Shown here in pieces: positions 57,533 through 63,813 of a stretch of 64,000 nt of DNA. Location: positions 1-64,000 of the IMG/VR virus record IMGVR_UViG_3300008111_000011. The stretch is one strand, 5' to 3'. Position 1 is the first letter of the stretch. Every line of letters begins with the position of its first letter. The notes under the pieces were generated by a model. The model had not been told where the DNA came from and made no database searches. It saw only the letters and a list, made by a program, of their open reading frames with translations. The stretch is from a virus. A program made the position numbers and the translations under genes.

Positions 57533-58041
57533 ATATTTTTGTAACTTCACCTTGGCCTGCAGAAAGTGCTATTTGTCTTCCTGATAAACATGTTGTTAAA
57601 ATGCCTTTAGAGTGTTGCCAAATGCTTTCTATTGTTGCGTCTAAAAAGTGGGGTCATGGTTATGGTTTTCTATATAAAACTGATAGTACGCCATACAAAA
57701 CTGATAAGGGAGCTTTCCGCAATCATCCCTGCACTAAATGGGCATTAGAAAATATTCATAATGCATATTGGTTGATTAAGCATGGATTGAATTTGTGCGA
57801 TGAATATACTTTGCGTTATAACAAAGTTCATTCCTGCTATAAAACTCTTGTAGACGCTTTCTATTTGTTTCCGAAAGGTAAAATTACAGAAGTAACACCA
57901 TTTGCCCGTGCTATGCCAGATGAATTTAAATTTGACACAAGCATTGACACTTTTACTGCTTACAAGATGTATATTGCGTCCAAACCTTGGGTTGCATCTA
58001 ATTATCTTCGTATGCCAGAACGAAAACCTGATTGGGTATAA
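57529..58041 (+). CDS. conserved phage protein, possible pyrimidine-dimer glycosylase relative
   Basis: Protein of 170 residues: MNIFVTSPWPAESAICLPDK, HVVKMPLECCQMLS, GAFRNHPCTKWALENIHNAY and LIKHGLNLCDEYTLRYNKVH. The DKHVVKM, RNHPCTKW and CDEYTLRYxKxH motifs match a family often labelled pyrimidine dimer DNA glycosylase, though I cannot see the proven DenV active site. If correct it would start repair of UV-damaged DNA. ATGA overlap upstream. Confidence 0.65.
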   Translation: MNIFVTSPWPAESAICLPDKHVVKMPLECCQMLSIVASKKWGHGYGFLYKTDSTPYKTDKGAFRNHPCTKWALENIHNAYWLIKHGLNLCDEYTLRYNKVHSCYKTLVDAFYLFPKGKITEVTPFARAMPDEFKFDTSIDTFTAYKMYIASKPWVASNYLRMPERKPDWV

Positions 58042-58046
58042 AACTT

Positions 58047-58202
58047 ATGGACAACGATAAAGTCTATCATGTATTAGATCCAACAACTCCATGGTATGAG
58101 TGGATTTCATATCTAGAATGTTGTCAGAGTTTGAACATAAAACCTAGCATGAATAGATTTCTTGCGTATAATAGATACTATAAGTCTGTTATAGAGGAAT
58201 GA
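58047..58202 (+). CDS. 51-residue protein
   Basis: MDNDKVYHVLDPTTPWYEWI, rich in Tyr/Trp and with a CC pair; ATGA overlap with the following gene. No family recognised. Confidence 0.5.
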   Translation: MDNDKVYHVLDPTTPWYEWISYLECCQSLNIKPSMNRFLAYNRYYKSVIEE

Positions 58203-58420
58203 ATTTTTTACGCTGGTTGTTTTCTCCCACCGACAAAGAAATGTGCGAAGAAACTAATATATACTCAATTCTTCTTGATTTGCAAGAAAGAGTGGAAATA
58301 TTGGAGGCAGAAAATATTGAAACCACAAATACTCTTTATGAACTTATGAATTCTATTGAAGCAGTTGATGCTCGTATAGATATTCTTACTCTAGAAAAGT
58401 GGAAAGAGAAAAATGTATGA
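58199..58420 (+). CDS. small coiled-coil protein
   Basis: Protein of 73 residues with an N-terminal hydrophobic patch (MNFLRWLFSP) and a coiled coil (LQERVEILEAENIETTNTLY). Overlaps both neighbours. Could be a membrane-edge oligomer; function unknown. Confidence 0.58.
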   Translation: MNFLRWLFSPTDKEMCEETNIYSILLDLQERVEILEAENIETTNTLYELMNSIEAVDARIDILTLEKWKEKNV

Positions 58421-58592
58421 ACTTGATTCTTTTGAACGAGCATTAGCGCACTTTGGTACAAGAGTAGATATTATTATAGCACTAGAAATGGGAGGAAAAC
58501 TTGATGCTGACTCTGCTTACAAAAATATTAAGGCTGAACTTAAAGAACTCAAGCGAATCCGCAAACAATACAAAAAAGACGCGGATTTGTGA
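58413..58592 (+). CDS. small helical protein, overlaps zinc-finger gene
   Basis: Protein of 59 residues: MYELDSFERALAHFGTRVDI, then a basic coiled helix (ELKELKRIRKQYKKDADL). It starts 8 bases before the previous stop and shares 89 bases with the next frame. Unknown function. Confidence 0.55.
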   Translation: MYELDSFERALAHFGTRVDIIIALEMGGKLDADSAYKNIKAELKELKRIRKQYKKDADL

Positions 58593-58710
58593 TAAGTGTG
58601 GTGTCGAGAAACCGCTTGACGTAGACCATTATCAGGTGGTAAAATACTTTCGAGATGGTTTCTCTTACTATTGTCACGATTGCTCTAAACCTAAACCAAG
58701 AGATGATTGA
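58504..58710 (+). CDS. small zinc-ribbon-like protein
   Basis: Protein of 68 residues. ATG at 58504 has a perfect GGAGG eight bases upstream, inside the coding region of the gene before. The N-terminal part is encoded on top of that gene in another frame; the C-terminal part has CDKCGVEKPLDVDHYQ and YYCHDCSKPKPRDD, two CxxC pairs fit for a zinc finger. The conserved part may begin later if the first residues are not made. DNA or RNA binding is likely by fold. Confidence 0.6.
   Translation: MLTLLTKILRLNLKNSSESANNTKKTRICDKCGVEKPLDVDHYQVVKYFRDGFSYYCHDCSKPKPRDD
58616..58645 (+). promoter_or_regulatory. sigma70-type promoter inside zinc-ribbon gene
   Basis: TTGACG (58616-58621), 18-base spacer ending GGTGG, TAAAAT (58640-58645), placed 68 bases before the gene at 58713. 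Confidence 0.55.
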
Positions 58711-58712
58711 TT

Positions 58713-59255
58713 ATGAACTTTGATTATAAGAAGTATTCACTTGAAAATCTTGAAAAGTGGATTGAAGACGCAATCAATAGTAGTGAAGCATCGCCGCAAG
58801 AGATTTATGATGTAATTAAAAATGTGGTTAGTGAGAACTACCATAGTTATAAAAATCATACCGAAAGATGCTATGAACTTCTTGCCCTTCTAAATGGTAA
58901 TGGCAAAGGACACATTGAAGCATATGACAAATTGACTTGTGATAAAGATGATAAGTCTCCCGAATGTCAAAAAGCGTGGAATGATTTCTGGGAAGAAAAT
59001 TATTATCCAGAAGAAGTAAAAGATGATGGTATGCGTCCTTGGGGACATAGTGACCTAGAATATCTTATTGCAAATAAAAAAGAAGATAAAGTAGTTAAGT
59101 GGCAACTTCCTATTGAAATTGATGGTGCAAGTGGTGAGTATTATATTCAGTTTCCTGATGATTTAATGGAAGCAGCAAATATAAAAGAAAATGACATGGT
59201 GGAATGGGTAGATCAGGGTAATGGATCTTATTTACTTAAAAAAGTAAATGGTTAA
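58713..59255 (+). CDS. protein with AbrB-like C-terminal domain
   Basis: Protein of 180 residues from MNFDYKKYSLENLEKWIEDA. The helical N-terminal half includes SENYHSYKNHTERCYELLAL. The C-terminal 50 residues (PIEIDGASGEYYIQFPDDLM, ENDMVEWVDQGNGSYLLKK) resemble a swapped-hairpin AbrB/SpoVT domain that often binds DNA. A possible phage regulator; the target is unknown. An internal promoter precedes it. Confidence 0.65.
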   Translation: MNFDYKKYSLENLEKWIEDAINSSEASPQEIYDVIKNVVSENYHSYKNHTERCYELLALLNGNGKGHIEAYDKLTCDKDDKSPECQKAWNDFWEENYYPEEVKDDGMRPWGHSDLEYLIANKKEDKVVKWQLPIEIDGASGEYYIQFPDDLMEAANIKENDMVEWVDQGNGSYLLKKVNG

Positions 59256-59421
59256 TTTCATTAATGCATGTTTAAATGGTTTGATATACAGCACTGGAGT
59301 TGTTTGTGTTGTTGACCATCCAAACCCTCCAGTGGTAAAATACTATGAACCTGGTAAGTCTTGCTATGTTAATGGAACTTTTTATATTAAATGTGAGGAT
59401 AGATTAAATGGCTCTAAGTGA
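59248..59421 (+). CDS. 57-residue protein
   Basis: MVNFINACLNGLIYSTGVVC followed by VDHPNPPVVKYYEPGKSCYV and a short tail; four cysteines. Overlaps both neighbours. The region also contains a promoter for the next gene. Unknown function. Confidence 0.5.
   Translation: MVNFINACLNGLIYSTGVVCVVDHPNPPVVKYYEPGKSCYVNGTFYIKCEDRLNGSK
59312..59341 (+). promoter_or_regulatory. sigma70-type promoter inside small gene
   Basis: TTGACC (59312-59317), 18-base spacer ending AGTGG, TAAAAT (59336-59341), 67 bases before the start at 59408. Confidence 0.55.
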
Positions 59422-59638
59422 ATCGGTTGAAGAAAGTCTAAAAGAGGCAGAAGCAAGTTTGCGTAACGCACTTGCATATGCAGCAAGGCAGGAAAAACCA
59501 TTTGTTGCTCGCGAAATATCTGAAATGGTATGTCGTATCGATACCCTTATTAAAACAGATCAACTTTTTGATAAACTTGAAGAAAGATTGAAGGGAGACG
59601 GCGAGGATCGTGGTTCTTTTGGAACTTTCTTCGGTTAA
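59408..59638 (+). CDS. small helical protein
   Basis: Protein of 76 residues, MALSESVEESLKEAEASLRN then LAYAARQEKPFVAREISEMV, ending in a Gly/Phe-rich tail (GEDRGSFGTFFG). All-helical, typical of early phage genes; function unknown. Confidence 0.6.
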   Translation: MALSESVEESLKEAEASLRNALAYAARQEKPFVAREISEMVCRIDTLIKTDQLFDKLEERLKGDGEDRGSFGTFFG

Positions 59639-59653
59639 GTTATGTAACAACAC

Positions 59654-59661
59654 TATAAATA
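59654..59661 (+). promoter_or_regulatory. perfect late promoter TATAAATA
   Basis: TATAAATA in the gap before the gene at 59729. Unusual in this otherwise early-type region. Confidence 0.5.
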
Positions 59662-59728
59662 CAATCTTAAGAAACCTCACATTTACCTTAAATAATGTTA
59701 GGATACGCTCATATGCGGGAGCAAACCG

Positions 59729-59893
59729 ATGACACATTCGGCACGAAATCAAAAAAAACTGACTGATGCTGAGTGGAAAGAAATGACAGCACTTAAAAAT
59801 GCAATCAATGAACATCCTCAGTCAGTTGTTCCACAAAAAATGGAAGAGTTCACTGAGTATTTGGTAAGAAGTTTGCGAGAAAAAGGTGGGTGA
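59729..59893 (+). CDS. 54-residue protein
   Basis: MTHSARNQKKLTDAEWKEMT followed by ALKNAINEHPQSVVPQKMEE, helical and charged. It lies between a late-type motif and an early-type promoter. An overlapping short frame from an upstream ATG at 59713 is not credible. Unknown function. Confidence 0.58.
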   Translation: MTHSARNQKKLTDAEWKEMTALKNAINEHPQSVVPQKMEEFTEYLVRSLREKGG

Positions 59894-59895
59894 AA

Positions 59896-59951
59896 CCACT
59901 TTAAAAACTGTCACAGCACCTCTTGCGTAACCGCGCAGGGGGTGTTATATT
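59896..59951 (+). promoter_or_regulatory. palindromic element and sigma70-type promoter for helicase
   Basis: CCACTTTAAAAACTGTCACA (59896-59915) is the inverted form of the element found at 51211 and 55086. It is followed by TTGCGT (59923-59928), 17 bases and TATATT (59946-59951), 23 bases before the helicase start. Confidence 0.65.
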
Positions 59952-59973
59952 ATGTTTATTGAATTGATTGATC

Positions 59974-61200
59974 ATGTTTCAACTGCGTCCTCACCAACAA
60001 CGTGCTCTGGATGCTCTTGCTAAGTATCTGAAGGGTCAAATTATCATTCCTACTGGCGGCGGTAAGACCAACGTTGCTATCTTTGATGTAATGCGTGAGT
60101 TTCTGAAAGAGACTTCTCAAACGATTGTGGTTGTTGCTCCTCGCATTCTCCTTGCTGAGCAACTTTCTAGTGAGTTTCTTGAGTTTATCACTAATGCTTC
60201 TGTGTTGCATGTTCATAGTGGTGAGACGCATCACCAGAGCACTACTCGCCCCAGTGAGATCCGCAACTGGGTAGATCAGACTCGTGGTAATAAACTGATC
60301 TTCACCACCTACAACTCCCTGCAGCGCCTACAGCAGGCAGATATTCACGTTGATACCATTTACTTCGATGAAGCACACAACTCTGTTCAGCGCCATTTCT
60401 TCCCTGCCACAGAGCATTTTTCTTCTACTGCTGACCGCTGCTATTTCTTCACTGCTACTCCTAAGCATTCTGCTACTATTTCCAAACCTGGTATGAATGA
60501 CGCTGCTGTTTATGGCAACGTTATTTGCAATGTTCCTGCTCCCGAACTTGTTCGTGGTGGTTTTATTGTTCCCCCTAAAGTTCATGTGAAGCAACTTCCT
60601 ATGCTTACTAAAGGACAGCAAATTGCAGAACGCGATTGTGAGAATCTGATTGAAACTATTAACGAACATAAGTCCAGTAAGATTCTGATTTGTGCTAAGG
60701 CAGTCAAGCAAATTGTCAGTCTGATTTCTGAGTCTGATTTTTGCCAACAACTTGAGGATCGGGGTTATTCTTACATGTATATCAGTGCCAAGACTGGTGG
60801 CGTTATTGACGGCAAAAAAGTAAACCGTGAGGTATTCTTTGACACTCTTTCTGCGTGGGGTAAGGACAACGATAAGAAGTTTGTTGTTCTTCATCACAGC
60901 ATTCTCTCTGAGGGTATCAATGTCTCTGGTCTTGAGTCTGTGATCTTTATGCGTTCCATGGATTATATTGGTATTTCTCAAACCATTGGTCGCGTGATTC
61001 GAATGCATCATGACGACGCCAAAGGTCTTCGTGAGGGTGCTATTCAACCTGGCAACTTGGATCAATACACCAAATCTTTTGGTCTTGTCTGCGTACCTGT
61101 GTTCAACAATGTTGGAATCAGTACTGCAAAGAAAGTACAATCTGTAGTGGATATTATCTTCCAGCAAGGAGAAGCAGCAGTTTCTGTGGTAAAGCGATGA
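59974..61200 (+). CDS. uvsW: UvsW-like superfamily 2 DNA helicase
   Basis: Protein of 408 residues from MFQLRPHQQRALDALAKYLK; a TTG two codons upstream is unlikely. SF2 motifs: Q-tip RPHQ, Walker A PTGGGKT at 26-32, IVVVAPRILLAEQ (Ia), DEAH near 133, FTATPK near 160 and QTIGRVIR (VI) near 336. T4 UvsW remodels recombination and replication intermediates. The family could also be RAD25/XPB-like, but the length and context fit phage UvsW. A strong promoter with palindrome precedes it; ATGA overlap with the next gene. Confidence 0.85.
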   Translation: MFQLRPHQQRALDALAKYLKGQIIIPTGGGKTNVAIFDVMREFLKETSQTIVVVAPRILLAEQLSSEFLEFITNASVLHVHSGETHHQSTTRPSEIRNWVDQTRGNKLIFTTYNSLQRLQQADIHVDTIYFDEAHNSVQRHFFPATEHFSSTADRCYFFTATPKHSATISKPGMNDAAVYGNVICNVPAPELVRGGFIVPPKVHVKQLPMLTKGQQIAERDCENLIETINEHKSSKILICAKAVKQIVSLISESDFCQQLEDRGYSYMYISAKTGGVIDGKKVNREVFFDTLSAWGKDNDKKFVVLHHSILSEGINVSGLESVIFMRSMDYIGISQTIGRVIRMHHDDAKGLREGAIQPGNLDQYTKSFGLVCVPVFNNVGISTAKKVQSVVDIIFQQGEAAVSVVKR

Positions 61201-61385
61201 AGGAAGGATTTATTATAGGAAAGGGTGACTATGCTGCTATACCTTTTGGTAAGCAGCTTATGGTCATTTATAGAGGAGAACAACTTAAAGTATGTCGCAC
61301 AGAGAATTCTGCTCGTAGTTTCATACAACAACATAAAAAAGCGCAACGGGCCAGCAGCGCAGGTGCTAGTGGTCCTATTGGGTGA
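61197..61385 (+). CDS. small basic protein
   Basis: Protein of 62 residues: MKEGFIIGKGDYAAIPFGKQ, LMVIYRGEQLKVCRTENSAR, ending in a Ser/Ala/Gly tail. It overlaps the helicase stop (ATGA). Unknown function. Confidence 0.58.
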   Translation: MKEGFIIGKGDYAAIPFGKQLMVIYRGEQLKVCRTENSARSFIQQHKKAQRASSAGASGPIG

Positions 61386-61389
61386 AATT

Positions 61390-61503
61390 GCAAAAAAATC
61401 AGGTTTTTGCTTCAGTGGTGGACTGGGTTCTCACCAAGTCTTATTTGAGAATTTGGTGGGGGTCCAGCAGACCGATCAAAAATCCAATTCTCAGACTGTC
61501 CAC
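61390..61503 (+). other. intergenic region with strong RNA-fold potential
   Basis: No convincing gene. GCAAAAA/TTTTTGC (61390-61410) forms one hairpin. GTGGAC (61418-61423) can pair with GTCCAC (61498-61503), enclosing TGAGAATTTGG (61446-61456) with CCAATTCTCA (61484-61493, one bulge) and an inner GGTC/GACC stem. A small noncoding RNA or leader of the next gene is possible. Confidence 0.4.
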
Positions 61504-61563
61504 TGATCTCCCACAGACCCTGCCAGATGCCATATACTACAAAGGTAGTCAAGGGAACGCCCC

Positions 61564-61830
61564 ATGCAACTCTCTGCTCTCTCCAAGATTGACGGCAAAC
61601 CTTCTATGGTTGTTGATTATTATCCCGTCAAAGTTTCACTTAATGCAGATGTTTCTCCCAACTACATGCTCAAGGTTGTTTCTTTCAAGGGTGTTGATAC
61701 CATGAGCAAGAAGGTTATCAGCAAGCGTGAGTTCGAGCGTGAGTGTGAGGAGCGTGTTGGTATGGGTTATGAAGTGACTGGTTTTAATACCATTCCCCAA
61801 CTCGCTAATCCTATGTGGGGTGCTTGCTAA
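61564..61830 (+). CDS. conserved-type small protein
   Basis: Protein of 88 residues: MQLSALSKIDGKPSMVVDYY, then NYMLKVVSFKGVDTMSKKVI, then a charged helix (KREFERECEERVGMGYEVTG). The stop overlaps the next ATG. TATACT at 61533-61538 may be its -10 box, but no -35 is clear. Function unknown. Confidence 0.62.
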   Translation: MQLSALSKIDGKPSMVVDYYPVKVSLNADVSPNYMLKVVSFKGVDTMSKKVISKREFERECEERVGMGYEVTGFNTIPQLANPMWGAC

Positions 61831-61928
61831 TGGAAATTATACTGCCCATTCTTATTATCTCTGGTGGTATTGGGTGGGCATGTTTTTGTCTCTTTTCTGA
61901 CTTTTTTGATTGCTTACCTAAAGACTAA
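61830..61928 (+). CDS. 32-residue membrane peptide
   Basis: MEIILPILIISGGIGWACFC with LFSDFFDCLPKD: a single hydrophobic helix and three cysteines. It starts and stops by one-base overlaps with both neighbours (TAATG), which supports translation. Confidence 0.55.
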   Translation: MEIILPILIISGGIGWACFCLFSDFFDCLPKD

Positions 61929-62314
61929 TGGCAACTCGTTCTCGCATTGGCATTGAACTCTCTGATGAATCTGTACTCTCTGTGTATCACCACTGGGACG
62001 GTTATCCCGAATGGTTGGGTCGTATTCTGAAGACTCATTATAATACTAAAGATAAAGTTGCTGAATTGATTGATGGTGGCGATATGTCCACTTGTTGGGA
62101 TGAAGATAAAAAACCAGCATATTATTCTGCTCGGGGAGAAGTTTGTCCGCCTCGCCTTGATGCTGACTTGTGTGAGTATCTGCTCCCCGATAATAGCGAA
62201 GAGTACGCCTATGTCTTCCGTAATGGTGAATGGGTGTGCTATAATATGAATCAGTTTGACGATTCCAAACTGCCTGAAGTCGTTGAAATTCCCTCTGGTG
62301 CTCTTGCTGCTTGA
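61928..62314 (+). CDS. conserved phage protein of unknown function
   Basis: Protein of 128 residues: MATRSRIGIELSDESVLSVY, HHWDGYPEWLGRILKTHYNT, AELIDGGDMSTCWDEDKKPA and YAYVFRNGEWVCYN. The RIGIE...YxHWDGYPE motif is widespread in phages and plasmids; no activity is established as far as I know. Acidic, cytoplasmic. Confidence 0.72.
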   Translation: MATRSRIGIELSDESVLSVYHHWDGYPEWLGRILKTHYNTKDKVAELIDGGDMSTCWDEDKKPAYYSARGEVCPPRLDADLCEYLLPDNSEEYAYVFRNGEWVCYNMNQFDDSKLPEVVEIPSGALAA

Positions 62315-62317
62315 TCT

Positions 62318-62509
62318 ATGAAAACTTCTGCTACTGCTCTTGCTCTCTTTGTTGTAATTGTTCTTGCAACTGCTGGACTTCTTTTTGAGGCGTGGTTACT
62401 TGGACTGATTCTGTCTTGGTTTGGTGTATCCCTGTCCTTCTGGCAGAACTTTGCTATTATCTTTCTTGCTAATCTTATTTACAAACCCATTGGAGGTTCT
62501 TCTAAATGA
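62318..62509 (+). CDS. two-segment membrane protein
   Basis: Protein of 63 residues with hydrophobic segments at about residues 6-30 and 36-55 (ALALFVVIVLATAGLLFEAW; FWQNFAIIFLANLIY). It overlaps the next gene, also membrane anchored, so the two may work together. Could be a holin-like protein, though position among early genes argues against lysis. Confidence 0.62.
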   Translation: MKTSATALALFVVIVLATAGLLFEAWLLGLILSWFGVSLSFWQNFAIIFLANLIYKPIGGSSK

Positions 62510-62910
62510 CACAAGACAATACTATGCGTAACGCCAGTATCATTGGCGTTTCTTTTATTCTTTCTCTGTTTATTATCAACGCAGTGGTTGGTCCTCTCTA
62601 CAATGTCTGGGCACAATCGCTTCAAGGTAAAGCAGAACTTCAGAAAGCTGAGTACACTCGTCAGGTAGCAGTTCTTGAGGCACAAGCAAAGAAAGATAGT
62701 GCTCAACAACTTGCTGATGCTGAAATCATCCGTGCTGGTGGTGTTGCCAAAGCAAACGAGATTATCGGTAACTCGCTGAAAGACAATCGTGAGTATCTTC
62801 AGTATCTGTATATTACTGGCATCGAAGAAGGATCAAACAAAGGTAATGTGACGATCTATGTGCCTACCGAAGGTGGAATGCCTGTCCCTACACTTCAAAT
62901 GAACAAATGA
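62506..62910 (+). CDS. prohibitin/SPFH-like membrane protein
   Basis: Protein of 134 residues. An N-terminal membrane anchor (ASIIGVSFILSLFIINAVVG) is followed by a charged helix (RQVAVLEAQAKKDSAQQLAD) and ANEIIGNSLKDNREYLQYLY, which resembles the coiled end of band-7/prohibitin proteins; the globular SPFH domain is missing. It ends EGGMPVPTLQMNK. Phage versions of this fold may organise the host membrane, a general idea from family relatives only. Confidence 0.62.
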   Translation: MTQDNTMRNASIIGVSFILSLFIINAVVGPLYNVWAQSLQGKAELQKAEYTRQVAVLEAQAKKDSAQQLADAEIIRAGGVAKANEIIGNSLKDNREYLQYLYITGIEEGSNKGNVTIYVPTEGGMPVPTLQMNK

Positions 62911-63065
62911 ATCGTAAGTATGTGATCGCTGGATTGATTGGTTTTTCTGCTATTCTTGGTTGGAATGTCTTTCTAATCCAGCGTGACGAGCGAATGTATG
63001 ATTCTTACTACCGCACAAAAGCAGTAGAGAATCTTAAAAAACCACCTTCAACAGAAATTAGGTGA
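62907..63065 (+). CDS. 52-residue membrane-anchored protein
   Basis: MNRKYVIAGLIGFSAILGWN and VFLIQRDERMYDSYYRTKAV: an N-terminal anchor and a basic/acidic cytoplasmic or periplasmic end. ATGA overlap with the prohibitin-like gene. Unknown function. Confidence 0.58.
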   Translation: MNRKYVIAGLIGFSAILGWNVFLIQRDERMYDSYYRTKAVENLKKPPSTEIR

Positions 63066-63119
63066 CAGTTCATTAACTGGTACAATACCCATCAAATTCG
63101 GTGGGTTTTTTGCTATACT
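63066..63119 (+). promoter_or_regulatory. palindrome, terminator-like hairpin and -10 box
   Basis: CAGTTCATTAACTG (63066-63079) is the fourth copy of the CAGTTnnnnAACTG element. ACCCA...TGGGT followed by TTTTT (63087-63111) is a terminator-like hairpin. TATACT (63114-63119) can be the -10 box for the gene at 63144. Confidence 0.5.
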
Positions 63120-63143
63120 AAAAAAGTAGTTGAGGAATTCGCA

Positions 63144-63281
63144 ATGGATCTATCTGAACTGATCGAAGAACTTCGTGAGATTGAAATTTATGGATCCGAA
63201 CCTTCCGATTGGATGGGATATATGGGATCTGACGACTACTGGGTAGATCCTTCGGTGCCAGATCAAGAACTGGCATACTGA
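63144..63281 (+). CDS. 45-residue acidic protein
   Basis: MDLSELIEELREIEIYGSEP then SDWMGYMGSDDYWVDPSVPD; strongly acidic and Trp/Tyr-rich, DNA-mimic-like in charge. AGTTGAGG at 63127-63134 is a weak ribosome binding site. It follows a palindrome-associated promoter and precedes an operator-like promoter. Possible inhibitor of a DNA-binding host protein, inferred only from charge. Confidence 0.55.
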   Translation: MDLSELIEELREIEIYGSEPSDWMGYMGSDDYWVDPSVPDQELAY

Positions 63282-63282
63282 G

Positions 63283-63312
63283 TTTACTGGGCACCCTAGG
63301 GTGCCCTATAAT
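63283..63312 (+). promoter_or_regulatory. promoter with an 18-base perfect palindrome as its spacer
   Basis: TTTACT (63283-63288), then GGGCACCCTAGGGTGCCC (63289-63306), then TATAAT (63307-63312). The perfect palindrome exactly fills the 18-base spacer, the classic place for a repressor operator. It precedes the gene at 63341. The same sequence could also fold as a hairpin after the preceding stop. Confidence 0.7.
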
Positions 63313-63340
63313 ACTTTCATACGCAAGGGAACCAACCCCG

Positions 63341-63784
63341 ATGAGCACCACGACCTTCGCTGACTACGCTGCTTCTGCTCAAGCACGGCAAGACATTGCT
63401 TCTGCTGTTCTGGCGCACACTTACGCATTGTGTGAAGCACTGCGTCAAAACTACATCGACTATTCTATTCGTACTCATCAAAAGTTTGTTGATGATGCTG
63501 ATACTCACAACTATCACAAAGAGCAGATTTCTAAACTGAAGCAAGGCACTTGTGATTATGATTTCTATCCTGAGACTGGTAGAAAGTATCACAAAATTGT
63601 TATGAACGCTGCTGGATCTCGTTCGGTTCATGCTTTCGTTGATAAAAAGACTGGCGAAGTTTATAAGTCTGCCAGTTGGAAATCTCCTGCAAAAGGTGTA
63701 CGTTATGACCTACGACTGATCAAAGATCGTGAATGGTTGCTGGAAAATGCTGACTGGTCTGGTGGTTATCTTTATCAGCGTTGA
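63341..63784 (+). CDS. conserved-type early protein
   Basis: Protein of 147 residues: MSTTTFADYAASAQARQDIA begins a helical domain; the C-terminal AFVDKKTGEVYKSASWKSPA and KGVRYDLRLIKDREWLLENA form a small basic beta-alpha domain that may bind nucleic acid. It lies directly after the operator-type promoter. Function unknown; early regulation is likely from the promoter. Confidence 0.65.
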   Translation: MSTTTFADYAASAQARQDIASAVLAHTYALCEALRQNYIDYSIRTHQKFVDDADTHNYHKEQISKLKQGTCDYDFYPETGRKYHKIVMNAAGSRSVHAFVDKKTGEVYKSASWKSPAKGVRYDLRLIKDREWLLENADWSGGYLYQR

Positions 63785-63813
63785 TGTATCTTCAAACCCA
63801 ACACTTTCCTCAA

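Noticed and set aside
61382-61705. Frame of about 107 codons across the gap after the helicase
   Set aside because: It needs a TTG start, lacks a ribosome binding site, has unusual composition and overlaps the better-supported gene at 61564 in another frame.
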